A stretch of DNA of 47,392 nucleotides. Source: Paludibacteraceae bacterium. Its GTDB lineage: Bacteria; Bacteroidota; Bacteroidia; Bacteroidales; Paludibacteraceae. The stretch covers positions 1 through 47,392 of the forward strand of contig JAFWOU010000037.1 of assembly GCA_017509715.1 (NCBI GenBank). The letters are read 5' to 3'. Below, piece by piece: positions 1 through 8,496 of the stretch; position 1 is the stretch's first letter, and every line of letters starts with the position of its first letter. The position numbers and the translations under genes are program-made. A model generated the notes under the pieces. The model ran no database searches. It saw nothing but the letters and a program-made list of their open reading frames with translations, and was not told where the DNA came from.

Positions 1-107
1 ACGCAAAAGTATGAGTACGGGGCAGTACGTTTTCTGATGAGTACTATCCGCCGGAGCCGCAATGCAAATCAATTTTTTATTAACCCTTTAAATCCATTGT
101 TAATCTT
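1..107. other. Left-edge non-coding stretch
   Basis: No gene is visible. The last 50 bases before the first gene are AT-rich, as expected for a leader. I see no convincing TAnnTTTG promoter on the plus strand. A minus-strand TACTTTTG occurs at 4-11, but it has no partner element at the right distance. Confidence 0.4.
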
Positions 108-485
108 ATGGGAAAAGTAACCTACTCGCCCGGTATTCAGTATGTACAGGGCGCTATGTCCAAGCCTAAAAAGGTAGACGGACACAGCCACGGCGATTAC
201 CTCATCGGTACCCACCGTACGGCACCGACCGAGAACCCGAACTGTACGCGTCTGTACATCCGCAAGGGCGGCACCTACGACCGCACCTCTGCGCCTTCAG
301 CCTATGAGCTGCAGCTCCGCTCGCGCTTCTCGCAGGCCGTTACCGCCGCTCAGGCACGTATGAAGAACCTCTCCACCTTGGAGGCCGACCGCGCTGCTTT
401 CAACGAGCAGAAGGATTTGGCCGGTGGCAAGAAGACCTTCTACGCCTACCTTTTCAACCTGGAGTACGACAAGCTCCGCGGCTAA
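108..485 (+). CDS. Small hypothetical protein, 125 aa
   Basis: I do not recognise this family. The protein starts MGKVTYSPG and has no signal peptide, membrane segment or catalytic motif that I can see. It is rich in Arg, Lys, Tyr and Thr. The second half (about residues 66-125) looks helical and charged, with Ala/Glu/Gln-rich stretches. The frame shows the same GC-rich codon use as the neighbouring housekeeping genes, so it is likely real. The ATG lies in an AT-rich leader. It stands alone: a heptamer repeat and a strong hairpin terminator (527-557) follow, and the next gene has its own promoter. A cytosolic, possibly nucleic-acid-binding role is only a guess from composition. Confidence 0.75.
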   Translation: MGKVTYSPGIQYVQGAMSKPKKVDGHSHGDYLIGTHRTAPTENPNCTRLYIRKGGTYDRTSAPSAYELQLRSRFSQAVTAAQARMKNLSTLEADRAAFNEQKDLAGGKKTFYAYLFNLEYDKLRG

Positions 486-488
486 AAA

Positions 489-518
489 TGGCTGAATGCT
501 GACGGCTAAGAATGCTGA
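489..518 (+). repeat. Heptamer array, TGGCTGA type
   Basis: Degenerate 7-bp words TGGCTGA, ATGCTGA and CGGCTAA follow each other at 489-509, then ATGCTGA at 512-518. They lie just after the stop codon of the 125-aa gene. The same word family (CGGCTGA) occurs inside mtaB at 39440-39467, about 39 kb away. Confidence 0.6.
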
Positions 519-526
519 AAGCCTAC

Positions 527-557
527 AAAAAAATCGCTCAAACGGGCGATTTTTTTT
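527..557 (+). terminator. Intrinsic terminator after the 125-aa gene
   Basis: An 11-bp perfect stem pairs 527-537 with 546-556 around an 8-base loop. Its lower part is A:T and its upper part is ATCGC/GCGAT, so the 3' arm ends in a T run. It separates the 125-aa gene from the promoter of the giant gene, with which its T run overlaps. Confidence 0.75.
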
Positions 558-586
558 GTGTATGTCGATTTTTTTTTGTACCTTTG
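555..586 (+). promoter_or_regulatory. Bacteroidota promoter for the giant secreted protein
   Basis: TTTG at 555-558, a 20-bp gap, then TACCTTTG at 579-586 match the Bacteroidota sigma-70 (RpoD) consensus. The predicted transcript start is near 593, about 50 bases before the ATG at 645. No equally good promoter is seen in the short gaps downstream, so it may drive the block to 12933. Confidence 0.75.
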
Positions 587-644
587 CAGCCGAATTGTGT
601 GCGTATGCGTGCGCTTTGCGCGTAGCGTGCTGATAATTAGGAAC

Positions 645-3600
645 ATGAGAAGAATAACGAAAATAGTGTTGATTTTGCTGATGGTGCTGTGCGGTCGGGT
701 AGGCCTCATGGCGCAGACTAAGCAACTAAAAGAGGTGACCAGCACCGAAGGACGTGAGTTCTACGTGGCATGGTTGCCCAACGGCGGTAGCGACCCGCAG
801 TCGACCGACCTGAAACTGCAACTGATTGCCAACTCCCGAACCGACAATACCATCGTGGTGGAATTCCCCAACGGGGCTACCAGCACGTACCCCATCCAGG
901 CCGGCCACTCGGAGGTGATCGTGATCGACCCGCAGTCGGTCTACTGGGATCCGGCCCGCGACGAGGAGGAGAAACCCCTAAAGAAAGGTCTTCGCGTCTA
1001 TAGCGACGTGGACGAGCCCTTCACGCTCTATTCCACCAACCAGATCGGTACCTCGGGTTCGTTCAGCTTCGACGGCGCACATATCCTGCCGGTAGAGGCC
1101 CTGGGCACAGAGTATATGGTGCAGACGGCCGACGGAGACGCTACGGCTACGGAGTTTGTGCTGATGTCCACCAAGCCCGGTGAGACCCATGTGACGATGA
1201 CGCTCAAGGTCAACAGCCGACGCGGCAACACCACCGACCTCAACGTGACGCTCAATGGCGAGAAGCAGATATACATCGTGCGCTCCAAGGCGCCCAACCC
1301 CGACGACCCGGCGGAGAAAATCGACCTCTCGGGATCTACCATCTGTGCCGACCAGCCGATCGCCGTATGGAGCGGAAACCAGTTTGCCATCGTGCCCAAC
1401 CAAGAGGGTATGAACAACGACCATGCATACGACCAGCTGCTGCCGCTCAAGAAGTGGGGCAAGCAGTTTATCGTGCCGATGACGGCCTGCCGCGTCAAGC
1501 TGAACGTGATTCGCGTCGTAGCCATGCAGGACAATACGACGGTCCAGATGATGAAGAACAACCGCGTCATGGAGTCGCCCCAGCTGAACGGCGGCGACGT
1601 CTACTCGCGCCGTATGGTGCAGTCGGACGCCTCGCATCCGGAGAAAGACTCCTACTATATCACGGCCGACAAACCCGTGCAGGTCTATCTGTTCTCGTCC
1701 AGCGGTGCCAACAGTACGTGGTACGACGACAACGACTCCACGCGTCTGCCGGGCGACCCGTCGATGACCATGATCCCGCCCCTGGAGTACCTGACCGACA
1801 CCACGATATTCCGCACCTTCAATGCCGGTACAGGCCAGCTGGAGCACCAGGTCAACCTATGGGCACTCAGCTCTGAGACGGCCAACATACGCCTGGACGG
1901 ACAGCCCATCACGGGATGGACCACCGTGCCGAGCAATACGAGCTATGCCCAGGTGACGATGGATGTCACCGACACGACGCACGTCCTGACTGCTCCCACC
2001 AAGTCGTTCTCCGGCTACGCCTACGGTATCAACGACGGTCAGGCCTACCTCTATCCCGTGGGCTATGACTTCACGCCCAAGCAGGACTCGCTCTTCCTGC
2101 TCGACCAGACGGGCAAACGCCGTGTAGAGACCTCGGAGTGGGGTGAGCATGCCATCAGCCAGACCGAAGGCGGATGGTACCTGGACCGCGTAGAGCTGGA
2201 CGACGACACCTACGACCTGGACACCGTGACCATCTGTAACCAGGAGGAGCTGACCTTCCCCGTCAAGACCTACCAGGCCTGGGAGAAAGTGCGCTGGGAG
2301 ATAGAGGGATCCATCCAGGGCATGGGCTACTTCACGCCCGAGGAACAACTCTCGTCCGACGTGGCACGACCCGAACTGACCCACCAGTTTGAACTGCTGC
2401 CCATCGAGCAGAACGACGAACCCTTCGAGGACTTTGAGGTGCGCGCCATCCTGATCCGCAAACCTATCCTCTGCGACATACCCGAGGACAAATGGGAACG
2501 CGACACCTTCGCCACCATGGTACGCGTAATGCGTCAGTACGACGACACCACCTGGCGCGCCATCTGCGTAGGCGACACCGTCCAGTTCTTCCGCGATACG
2601 GTATGGAACGTAGACCCCACGACCCTGACCGACGAACCCGTGCTGGGCCGGGACTACTACATGCAGGTCACCATCTTCAACGATACGCTCAACGACCTGG
2701 CGCACGGCTACATCCAGTACCCGCTCGGCGCCACCACAATCACGCGCAGCTACGTCTCCAGCGGCGGGTGCGACTCGCTCAGTACGCTCAAGCTCTACGT
2801 CTGCGAACCCCATTATACGCGCCGCGATACCGTGGTCTGCGAGGACGGTACGCGAGGCCTGAACTACGGCGACTTCTTCAAGCGGTTTAGCACCAACAAC
2901 AGTTGGCCCAAGGCCGACACCGTGCTCTACGACACCCTGCGTGCCAAGGACTGTATGAAGGGACCCGACTGGCGGGAATTCCGTCCGCATTGCCCCAACT
3001 TCAACGGTTGCGATAGCGTCATGGAGCTCCATCTGCGCGTCATGACCGTCGTCCGCAACACTACGCGTGAGAACCACTGTATGTCCAAGGGGGCCATCTA
3101 CGAGTGGCGAGAGAAGGGTAGTGACCGACTGATCCATACCTTCAGCGCCGACACCATGGTGCTCGACTCCAGCTACACCTTCCGCGAGTACGTCAAATAC
3201 GTCGACTGCGAAGACTGCCCCAACGGCGGTTGCGACTCGGTGCGCAACACGCTCCACCTCATGTATGTGAGCGACGCCGGACAGAGTCATACCATCCACG
3301 TATGCCAGTACGAGGACACCACGTATCGCAACATGAATGCCAGCCTCTATTTCTCTACGGCAGGCAAGCATTGCAACACACCCTACCACGAGACGCTGAC
3401 CGTACAGGTGATCGGCTACGAAGAAGGCCGACCCGTCGTGCTCTGCGACTTTGAGGACCAGCTCACCTTTATCATCGATACCGTTTTCCGCGACCAGATG
3501 GACTACGACACCGTCTGCTACGACTCGCAGGCCACCGACCAGACCTACGCTTGGCAGGGACACCCGCGCTTCCAGACTATTCCGGTGACCCGTCCGGGAT

Positions 3601-6600
3601 TGTTCACCTATCGCGATACGATCCCGACCTACGACTGCGGTTGCGACTCGGTATGTATCCTCAAGCTGCGCGTAGGACGTCCGTACGAGACCCGCAACCA
3701 GGCTGCTATCTGCGACAACGGAGCTTACTCCTGGCAGGACACCCTCTTCTACGGTCCGAACTACACCGGCAACAAGCCCGCCGGCAAGAGCCGAGAGATC
3801 ACCACCTCGATCGATACTCGGCGCGACCTGCTCTCGCAGTACGGCTGCGACTCCACGTTCTATTTCCACCTGGAGCTGCACCCCACCTACATGGCCGAAC
3901 GCAAAGACACCGCCGTCTGCGCCGACGAGCCCTATAACTTCTACGGCACGTGGTACAACACGCCGCAAAACCGCTGGGCACCCGGTCAGACTTATCCGCT
4001 GACTATCAACGACCAGTCCGTGTTCGGCTGCGACAGTCTGGTGCTCCACAACGTGACCGTCTATCCCTACTATCCCGACCAGCAGGAGGAGAACGACACC
4101 GTCTGCCAGGTGCTCGGCGCAACGGCCTACTACGAGTGGCCCGGTGCGGACCATCAGCACTGGAACGAACAACACCTGCAGCCTATCAACCAGCCCGGAC
4201 GCTTCCGACTGGTGGACTACCTGCAGACCATTCACGGCTGCGACAGTACGATTCATCGTACCCTGGTAGTCATGCCGACCTATGACCTGAAGTTCCAGCA
4301 CACGATGTCCAGCGAGGACACCCTCATTTGGGAAGGACGTATGTATGCCGGCGCTGAGGCACAGTTTGTCAATCCCGACGGCCTGCCCGTCATCCGCTGC
4401 ACAGGCGTGAAGACCGTGGTCGACTCGCTCTTGACCGAACCCGTCGGTAGCCATCGCTGCGACTCCGTGCGTACGCTGACCATCCGGATCGGACAGGTGT
4501 TCCGCGACACCATCTACGACGCTACCTGCGTCAACTGCGGCACCTACCACTGGACCATCACCAGCCCCATCACCGGACTGGATACCACCATCTATATCGA
4601 CGACCTGCCCGCCGCCTACGAGGAGCGCATCTACTACGACAGCCTGCTCACCGCGATGGACTTCGACTCGATATACGTACTCCGCCTCACGGCTTATCCC
4701 AACTACAGCTTTGATGCCCAAGACGAAATATGCCAGAGCCAGACCTACAACTGGACCGGCCATATGGCGGGACAGAATGGGGTAGTGCACCGCCTCTTTG
4801 TGGACGGACTGCCCATCACGGAGATACCTACCGGGCAGCACGGCGTCATCCAGGTTGTGGACAGCATGCTGACCGACACCATTTTCACCAACCCCGTTAC
4901 CGGTCAGGTGAAGCCCATGCATTGCGATAGTATTTGGACGCTCACGCTCACTATCCATCCGACCTACAACAGCCGCTACGTAGGGCTCTACGACGACCTG
5001 AGCATGAGTTCTAACGATACGCTCTCGCACTTCACGCAACCCCGTACGCTCTTCGTGGGTTACCACTACGACTACGCAGCAGCTGGTACGTCCAAGGCCG
5101 AACTGGAGCAGCAGTACCCGCGCGTGGTCTACCTGCCCGAGCACCTGGATGAGTACCACCTCGACTCCGTGGTCAACACCTCCGTCTACGGATGCGACAG
5201 TACTCACTATGCACGCGTACATGTATGCCAGGTGCAGTTCACCCAACTCTACGACTCCATCGGCGATAACGATACCACCTGGTACTTCGGCGGCGAAGTA
5301 GGCATCAACGGCCGTGGCGCACATACCCTGCCGCTCGTGACGGGTCATCGCTTCCACCGGTATGACGACGGTACGCCGGTGGACTACAGCCAGGCTACGG
5401 GACGCACCATGCGTGAGTACCTCTTCATTGATACGCTCTTCACGGCTACGGGCTGCGACTCGATCGTGCATGACTTGGTACGCGTCTTCCCGACCTACCG
5501 CTTTGAGTTCGATACCGCCATCTGCTCCAACGCCCGCTGGGATTGGCGTGTCTATACCTACCTCAACCATAACCGTTCCGGCTATGTATACGACTCGGTC
5601 AACTACCAGATCGGTACGCATACCTTCGACTCGGTCTATGTGCTCGACCTGGAGGTAGTGCCCTCCGGCTACTGGCATTTCGATACCACGCTCTGTATGA
5701 ACGATACCATCATGTGGCACTACCAGAAAGTGTACTACCAGCCCGGTGGTCTGCAGTACGTGGAGGCTACCTACAAGGATGCCAGCCACCTCTGCGGCGA
5801 CGTCTACCACCTGGATCTGACCTTCGTGCCCTTCTTCGGATCGACCATGATAGAGTACGACACCATATGCCAGGACGTAGACTACCACTGGATCAGTCCG
5901 GGCGAGACCAAGGAACATACCGAGGCCCTATGCGACGGACGAGGCAACCGACTGACGCGCATACCGACCGACGTAGCCGGCGACTTTACCTACTATGACA
6001 GCCTCAAGACCGTAGGCTGCGGATGCGACTCCGTCTATACGCTCAAGCTCTTTATCAAGCCTACCTACCACTTCTACGACACCACGTTCACGCTCTGTTC
6101 GTCGGACACCATGGAGTGGCACGGACGCCAGTATTACTACCAGGGTGAGGCTAATGTCTATGACACCGTCTTCGACCTGAGTACCGTATATGCTTGCGAC
6201 TCCAACTACTACGTGCGCATCCATTACGACCTCTCCTACGACGTGACCCAGACCGTCTCGCTCTGCTCCGACGATGCCCACTTTGCGTGGGAAGACCTGG
6301 TATTCGACGATACGCTGGCCGCTTCGCGTCTGTGGGACGAACCGCGTCACTATACCTACGTGCGCTACTACCAGACCACGATCAGCGGTTGCGACTCTAT
6401 CCTGCGTCTCGACCTCACTATCTCGCCCAGCAACGACTCCGCATGGACCGACACGCTCTGCCGCGGCGAGACTTACTACTTCTTCGACCAGCGACTCACC
6501 GAGCCGGGCAACTACGTATCCCTGCAGCCTAACCGCTTCGGATGCCAGAACCACTACTACCTCACGCTCGTGGAGATGCCGCTGCCTAAGTATGAACTCA

Positions 6601-7445
6601 CGGTAGATCCTGTCTGCGTGGACGAGGACGGCATGGCCAATTCCTATCTGCTCCATTTCACCTACGACGGCGACATACCGCCTACCACCTATAGCATTCG
6701 CTACGATTCGGCGGCACAGGCTATCGGATTTGAGGACCTGCAGGATCTGCCAATCCCGGCCGGCCAACTGACGCTCAGCCTGCCCGTACCGTACTTCGCG
6801 GCACGCCACCAGTACCCGCGTCCGGGTTACTACCAGGCCGAGATAGCCTTCCAGAACGGTGTCTGCCTGTCGGATACGCTGATGACTTATCCGTTCCGGA
6901 TGGAGATGCGTTACCCCTCGTGGCTCACGACGCAGCACTGGAACGACGCCATCTTTATCATGGATTCTACGCTCAACGGCGGATACAGCTTCTCGGCCTA
7001 CCAGTGGTATCGCAACGACTCGATACTCTACGGCGAGACGCGGCCGTACCTGTACGACCCGCAGTATCTGCACACCGGCGCACAGTACAGCGTAGCCCTG
7101 ACTCGATCGGATGACCAGGTGACCGTCCGTACGTGCCCCATCACGCCCGACCTGAGCGGCCACTACGACAACTCGCCCAAGCAGAACTACGTATCTGTGG
7201 TGCCGACCGTGGTAGCCAAAGAGAATGCCGTAGTCTATATCCTTTCGCCCGCTAAAGGCCACTATAAGTTGCTCAACCCGCAGGGACAACTGGTAAGCCA
7301 GGGTGCTTACGTGCCCGATTCGCAGAATACCTACCCGGTAGAGCTGCCTGCCGTGAGCGGCGTATACGTCTTCCATCTCACCGACGATGCTACCGCCGGC
7401 CAGGGTGGGGACCTGAGCAGAACCGTTAAAGTAATCGTACAATGA
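645..7445 (+). CDS. Giant T9SS-secreted repeat protein (adhesin-like), 2266 aa
   Basis: The ATG at 645 is chosen because it begins a clear signal peptide (MRRITKIVLILLMVLCG, cleavage near MAQ) downstream of the promoter; an upstream in-frame ATG at 558 would lie before the transcript start. Residues of about 30-480 resemble the IgGFc-binding N-terminal domain (FYVAWLPNGG, later PVQVYLFSSSG and SGYAYGINDGQ). Roughly 18 modules of 70-110 residues follow. Each has an early Cys and a Y-x-W motif and ends in GCDS-x(3-5)-L-x-L-x-V-x-P-T-Y. A few modules lack the Cys (FDSIYVL, FDSVYVL). The last 80 residues look like a type A T9SS sorting domain (YILSPAKGHYKLLNPQGQLV, then VSGVYVFHL). It is therefore probably exported and anchored at the cell surface or released. 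It overlaps the next gene by 4 bp. Ligand and function are unknown. Confidence 0.88.
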   Translation: MRRITKIVLILLMVLCGRVGLMAQTKQLKEVTSTEGREFYVAWLPNGGSDPQSTDLKLQLIANSRTDNTIVVEFPNGATSTYPIQAGHSEVIVIDPQSVYWDPARDEEEKPLKKGLRVYSDVDEPFTLYSTNQIGTSGSFSFDGAHILPVEALGTEYMVQTADGDATATEFVLMSTKPGETHVTMTLKVNSRRGNTTDLNVTLNGEKQIYIVRSKAPNPDDPAEKIDLSGSTICADQPIAVWSGNQFAIVPNQEGMNNDHAYDQLLPLKKWGKQFIVPMTACRVKLNVIRVVAMQDNTTVQMMKNNRVMESPQLNGGDVYSRRMVQSDASHPEKDSYYITADKPVQVYLFSSSGANSTWYDDNDSTRLPGDPSMTMIPPLEYLTDTTIFRTFNAGTGQLEHQVNLWALSSETANIRLDGQPITGWTTVPSNTSYAQVTMDVTDTTHVLTAPTKSFSGYAYGINDGQAYLYPVGYDFTPKQDSLFLLDQTGKRRVETSEWGEHAISQTEGGWYLDRVELDDDTYDLDTVTICNQEELTFPVKTYQAWEKVRWEIEGSIQGMGYFTPEEQLSSDVARPELTHQFELLPIEQNDEPFEDFEVRAILIRKPILCDIPEDKWERDTFATMVRVMRQYDDTTWRAICVGDTVQFFRDTVWNVDPTTLTDEPVLGRDYYMQVTIFNDTLNDLAHGYIQYPLGATTITRSYVSSGGCDSLSTLKLYVCEPHYTRRDTVVCEDGTRGLNYGDFFKRFSTNNSWPKADTVLYDTLRAKDCMKGPDWREFRPHCPNFNGCDSVMELHLRVMTVVRNTTRENHCMSKGAIYEWREKGSDRLIHTFSADTMVLDSSYTFREYVKYVDCEDCPNGGCDSVRNTLHLMYVSDAGQSHTIHVCQYEDTTYRNMNASLYFSTAGKHCNTPYHETLTVQVIGYEEGRPVVLCDFEDQLTFIIDTVFRDQMDYDTVCYDSQATDQTYAWQGHPRFQTIPVTRPGLFTYRDTIPTYDCGCDSVCILKLRVGRPYETRNQAAICDNGAYSWQDTLFYGPNYTGNKPAGKSREITTSIDTRRDLLSQYGCDSTFYFHLELHPTYMAERKDTAVCADEPYNFYGTWYNTPQNRWAPGQTYPLTINDQSVFGCDSLVLHNVTVYPYYPDQQEENDTVCQVLGATAYYEWPGADHQHWNEQHLQPINQPGRFRLVDYLQTIHGCDSTIHRTLVVMPTYDLKFQHTMSSEDTLIWEGRMYAGAEAQFVNPDGLPVIRCTGVKTVVDSLLTEPVGSHRCDSVRTLTIRIGQVFRDTIYDATCVNCGTYHWTITSPITGLDTTIYIDDLPAAYEERIYYDSLLTAMDFDSIYVLRLTAYPNYSFDAQDEICQSQTYNWTGHMAGQNGVVHRLFVDGLPITEIPTGQHGVIQVVDSMLTDTIFTNPVTGQVKPMHCDSIWTLTLTIHPTYNSRYVGLYDDLSMSSNDTLSHFTQPRTLFVGYHYDYAAAGTSKAELEQQYPRVVYLPEHLDEYHLDSVVNTSVYGCDSTHYARVHVCQVQFTQLYDSIGDNDTTWYFGGEVGINGRGAHTLPLVTGHRFHRYDDGTPVDYSQATGRTMREYLFIDTLFTATGCDSIVHDLVRVFPTYRFEFDTAICSNARWDWRVYTYLNHNRSGYVYDSVNYQIGTHTFDSVYVLDLEVVPSGYWHFDTTLCMNDTIMWHYQKVYYQPGGLQYVEATYKDASHLCGDVYHLDLTFVPFFGSTMIEYDTICQDVDYHWISPGETKEHTEALCDGRGNRLTRIPTDVAGDFTYYDSLKTVGCGCDSVYTLKLFIKPTYHFYDTTFTLCSSDTMEWHGRQYYYQGEANVYDTVFDLSTVYACDSNYYVRIHYDLSYDVTQTVSLCSDDAHFAWEDLVFDDTLAASRLWDEPRHYTYVRYYQTTISGCDSILRLDLTISPSNDSAWTDTLCRGETYYFFDQRLTEPGNYVSLQPNRFGCQNHYYLTLVEMPLPKYELTVDPVCVDEDGMANSYLLHFTYDGDIPPTTYSIRYDSAAQAIGFEDLQDLPIPAGQLTLSLPVPYFAARHQYPRPGYYQAEIAFQNGVCLSDTLMTYPFRMEMRYPSWLTTQHWNDAIFIMDSTLNGGYSFSAYQWYRNDSILYGETRPYLYDPQYLHTGAQYSVALTRSDDQVTVRTCPITPDLSGHYDNSPKQNYVSVVPTVVAKENAVVYILSPAKGHYKLLNPQGQLVSQGAYVPDSQNTYPVELPAVSGVYVFHLTDDATAGQGGDLSRTVKVIVQ

Positions 7446-8470
7446 TGAGAACCAACACGAGATATATCCTTCTGCTCCTGTTGCTCACTACGGCCCTGAC
7501 CGCCGGTGCGCAGACGCGCCTCTACGGCGACTGGGGAAGCAGCTACAAGAAGCAGAAGTCCAAGACCAACCAGGCCGGACTCTATACCGACCAGTATGAC
7601 GGCGTCCACCACCTGGTAGGCATGCAGGTGGAGGGAGCCTATGCCAGCTTCCTCCAGCAGTCGCAACTGATGCAGTTCACGCCCGGCGGTTACGCCCTGG
7701 GACTGACCCTGCAGTACGCCTACCTGAACGGCCCGTTCTTCCTGCAGACCGGCGTCGGGCTGCGTTGGCAGGACGTGCAGAACCGGGTGGCGGACCAGCT
7801 CTACACCATCGAGGCTATCGACGCTGCCGGCGCAGCATGCCATATGGACTACAGCTTCCACGACCGCACCGACCGCATGCGTGAACTATATGCCCAGGTG
7901 CCGTTCTACCTGGGCGGCTACTTCCGCGGCTTCTACGTGATGGGTGGTGTCAAGGCCTCGTTGCCTCTCACGGGCGATACGCGCTTCAACCTGCTCACCA
8001 CAACCACAGCTCGCTATGACGGCTACATTGGCCCGATCGAGGAGATGGACAACCACGGTATCCGTCGTGACGTACCCCTCACGCCTGATCAGCAACGCGG
8101 CGAGGCGCTCCAGATGCGCTTCGACTTGCTCGGCGTCTTCGAGTGCGGTTACGAACTGGCCTTCTCCAACAAGGGACGTCCCGGTTACCACCGCTCCCAT
8201 ATGCTGGACCAGCGCCTGCGTATCGGCGCCTTTGCCGAGATAGGCATACTCAACTCGGCGCCCAAGACCAAACTGGCGCTCTATACCGTACCCGACACCA
8301 GTCCGTACGACTTCCAGACCTTCCGCTACAACCACGTACTGAGTACCGGACAGGTCAGCTCCGTCCATAGCCTCTATGCCGGCGTACGACTGACCTACTT
8401 CTTCTTCGGCGTTCAGACCAAGGAGAAGTGTCTCCTGTGCGGCGCACGCGGATCGATCAGCCCATGGTAA
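7442..8470 (+). CDS. Outer-membrane beta-barrel protein, translationally coupled, 342 aa
   Basis: A signal peptide (TRYILLLLLLTTALTAGAQT) is followed by alternating aromatic/Gly strands typical of a small barrel (GYALGLTLQYAYL, FFLQTGVGLRW, FYLGGYFRGFYVMGGVKASL, YAGVRLTYFFFG). The chain ends in Trp, as many barrel proteins end in an aromatic residue. The start overlaps the stop of the giant gene (ATGATGA), so the two are probably made together. An alternative ATG lies one codon later at 7445. In this phylum large secreted repeat proteins are often paired with a barrel (PorP/SprF type), but this sequence does not look like SprF to me, so the pairing is inferred from context. Two Cys near the C-terminus (CLLCG) are unusual for a barrel. 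Confidence 0.75.
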   Translation: MMRTNTRYILLLLLLTTALTAGAQTRLYGDWGSSYKKQKSKTNQAGLYTDQYDGVHHLVGMQVEGAYASFLQQSQLMQFTPGGYALGLTLQYAYLNGPFFLQTGVGLRWQDVQNRVADQLYTIEAIDAAGAACHMDYSFHDRTDRMRELYAQVPFYLGGYFRGFYVMGGVKASLPLTGDTRFNLLTTTTARYDGYIGPIEEMDNHGIRRDVPLTPDQQRGEALQMRFDLLGVFECGYELAFSNKGRPGYHRSHMLDQRLRIGAFAEIGILNSAPKTKLALYTVPDTSPYDFQTFRYNHVLSTGQVSSVHSLYAGVRLTYFFFGVQTKEKCLLCGARGSISPW

Positions 8471-8496
8471 TATAACAAGGAAACTAATTAACAGTT

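Noticed and set aside
4..11. Minus-strand TACTTTTG at the left edge
   Set aside because: No suitable upstream element at 19-21 bp, and no gene visible in that direction within the window.
1857..7442. Very long open frames on the minus strand opposite the giant secreted protein
   Set aside because: They arise from the strong, GC-rich codon bias and repeated modules of the plus-strand gene; they lack a plausible start signal or recognisable domains, and low-complexity His/Arg/Val-rich composition fits a shadow frame.
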